Source: Acidobacteriota bacterium (GTDB lineage: Bacteria > Acidobacteriota > Blastocatellia > Pyrinomonadales > Pyrinomonadaceae). Taken from it: 5,517 bases of DNA. The stretch is taken from positions 1-5,517 of the forward strand of contig JADYZI010000284.1 in NCBI GenBank assembly GCA_020853255.1. Reading direction: 5' to 3'. How positions within the stretch are numbered: the stretch's first letter is position 1; each line of letters opens with the position of its first letter. Shown here piece after piece: positions 4,722 to 5,517 of this stretch. Both the position numbers and the translations under genes were made by a program. A model generated the notes under the pieces. That model did no database searches and had not been told where the DNA came from. It saw nothing but the letters and a program-made list of their open reading frames with translations.

Positions 4722-5462
4722 TTATCTGCCAACGATCCGCACGCTGATGATCTTATCTCCACGCACTATTTTATCTACGACTTTCATCCCGGTTTCGTTC
4801 ACTTTTCCGAACACCGTGTAGCCTCCGTCAAGATGAGGTTGGGGTGAATGAGTGGCGAACCATTGCGAGCCGCCGGTGTCTTTGCCGGACAGCGCCATGC
4901 CGACTGCGCCGCGTTCGTACGGCACCATGTTCACCTCACAGCGGATCGACCAACCCGGCCCGCCGTTGCCGTCACCACGAGGGTCGCCGTCCTGCATTAC
5001 AAAATTGGGAACAACGCGGTGTACGGTCAAACCATTGAAATATCGGGCTTTAGCGAGCTTTACGAAATTATCGACGGTCAGCGGTGCTTCCTCGGGAAGC
5101 AAGTCGATGGTGAAAATACCTTTTTGAGTAGTGAACACGGCCTTTACCGTTCCGTTTCGCCGCGAAAGCGCCCGGCGGTAATCGGCGTCACTATTCAGCA
5201 TCTGCCCAAGTTTTGTACCGGAAGATGCTGAGTAAGGTCGAACCAGGCCGCGATGTTCTTTTCGTGCGTTCGCAACGCCGGCCGCGGCTTCCGGCACGTC
5301 TTTCAGTTCCTTATGTCCAAGTTTTTCAAACGCGCTTTTCCTTACCAGATAATCCGGAGCGTTCAGAGCGATCAGCAATGTGCTGACCGATCCCTTTCGA
5401 TCCAGGCCGAACATCGCCGCCAGAATGCCGAGCTGGGCATCGTTCTCCATCTTGTCGGTCAA
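4722..5462 (-). CDS. Cyclophilin-type peptidyl-prolyl cis-trans isomerase with N-terminal HEAT-like segment (5' end uncertain)
   Basis: Cyclophilins turn peptide bonds before proline between cis and trans and assist folding. Residues about 107-246 form the cyclophilin domain: VDNFVKLAKARYFNGLTVHRVVPNFVMQDGDP holds the active-site Arg149, Phe154 and Gln157, and SQWFATHSPQPHLDGGYTVFGKV holds Phe202, Leu211 and nearby His210. Residues about 5-65 look like the end of a HEAT-type helical array (VSTLLIALNAPDYLVRKSAFEKLG). From memory, acidobacterial relatives are longer, with many HEAT repeats before the isomerase. The given start is a TTG at 5462; an ATG lies four codons inside (5450). Coding-like sequence RSAFTRSLL continues upstream of the TTG up to an in-frame TGA at 5487-5489. 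This may therefore be a fragment of a frameshifted or interrupted longer gene. No signal peptide is visible. The isomerase domain is certain, the N-terminus is not. Confidence 0.88.
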   Translation of the reverse strand: MTDKMENDAQLGILAAMFGLDRKGSVSTLLIALNAPDYLVRKSAFEKLGHKELKDVPEAAAGVANARKEHRGLVRPYSASSGTKLGQMLNSDADYRRALSRRNGTVKAVFTTQKGIFTIDLLPEEAPLTVDNFVKLAKARYFNGLTVHRVVPNFVMQDGDPRGDGNGGPGWSIRCEVNMVPYERGAVGMALSGKDTGGSQWFATHSPQPHLDGGYTVFGKVNETGMKVVDKIVRGDKIISVRIVGR

Positions 5463-5517
5463 CAGCGATCTGGTGAACGCTGACCTTCATGCCTCAAAAT
5501 TCTGTTTATTGGCCGGC
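5463..5517 (-). other. Window edge: possible upstream part of the HEAT/cyclophilin gene in a broken frame
   Basis: In the frame of the isomerase gene these bases read PANKQNFEA, then TGA (5487-5489), then RSAFTRSLL into the TTG start. A second minus-strand frame stays open from the edge to a TGA that overlaps the TTG (reading about RPINRILRHEGQRSPDRC). The third frame has two stops. Either an upstream gene ends here or one longer gene is interrupted; the 55 bases cannot decide. Confidence 0.3.

Noticed and set aside
4385..4747. Plus-strand 120-codon open frame containing a HREHRGH peptide
   Set aside because: It is antisense to DUF4112 and then runs through the ACCACAGAG repeat; the His-Arg-Glu peptide is simply the 9-bp unit read as three codons.
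5457..5489. In-frame TGA followed at once by a stem-loop (GGTCAGCG with CGCTG...ACC), in a genome with selB: possible selenocysteine codon
   Set aside because: The stem of about 8 bp begins one base after the TGA, so the loop lies only about 9 bases away, much closer than bacterial SECIS loops, and the loop lacks the expected guanines. A selenocysteine in a HEAT segment also has no precedent I know.

Overview
This 5.5 kb window looks like chromosomal DNA of moderate GC from a Gram-negative-type, soil or water bacterium. The best guess is Acidobacteriota (Blastocatellia / Pyrinomonadales type). That rests on the recognisable style of the secreted protein at 1278-1922 (Ig/PKD-like domain plus a 'DEFG ... 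NNPNxQGYIIxYG' C-terminal domain) and on the many palindromic intergenic repeats with ACCACAGAG and GCGGAT arms. The assignment is inference from pattern memory, not from a marker gene.

Layout. Left part, minus strand: the N-terminal 222 codons of selB, the selenocysteine-specific elongation factor (1-667, cut by the window edge), then a palindromic repeat (762-863), then a small DUF2442 gene (920-1162). Middle part, plus strand: a secreted Ig-like protein (1278-1922), then a redox-defence cluster of a PerR-type peroxide sensor (2154-2558), a typical 2-Cys peroxiredoxin (2669-3250) and a cytoplasmic TlpA-like thioredoxin-fold protein with a CGIC active site (3374-3853). Right part, minus strand: a DUF4112 membrane protein (4057-4575) and a cyclophilin-type peptidyl-prolyl isomerase (4722-5462) that looks like the C-terminal end of a longer HEAT-repeat/cyclophilin protein.

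The strongest regulatory signal lies in front of perR. A near-consensus sigma-70 promoter (TTGACA, 17 bp, TAGAAT) has its -10 box inside a perfect 27-bp palindrome (2094-2120). The core of that palindrome, TTAGAATTATTCTAA, matches the known PerR box at 13 of 15 positions. This points to peroxide-relieved autoregulation of perR. The peroxiredoxin and the TlpA-like gene may be read from the same promoter, because no second box was seen before them.

The intergenic spaces are filled with six palindromic elements of three sequence families (ACCACAGAG: 2558-2639 and 4587-4717; GCGGAT: 3257-3351, 3870-3945 and 3972-4049; CACGAA: 762-863). All have the same architecture: arms made of about three repeats of a 9-bp unit, inverted around a variable centre. 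This shared period-9 design is the least explained structure in the window. No stretch longer than 300 bases lacks a gene. I found no RNA gene, CRISPR array, insertion sequence with a transposase, or clear new defence system.
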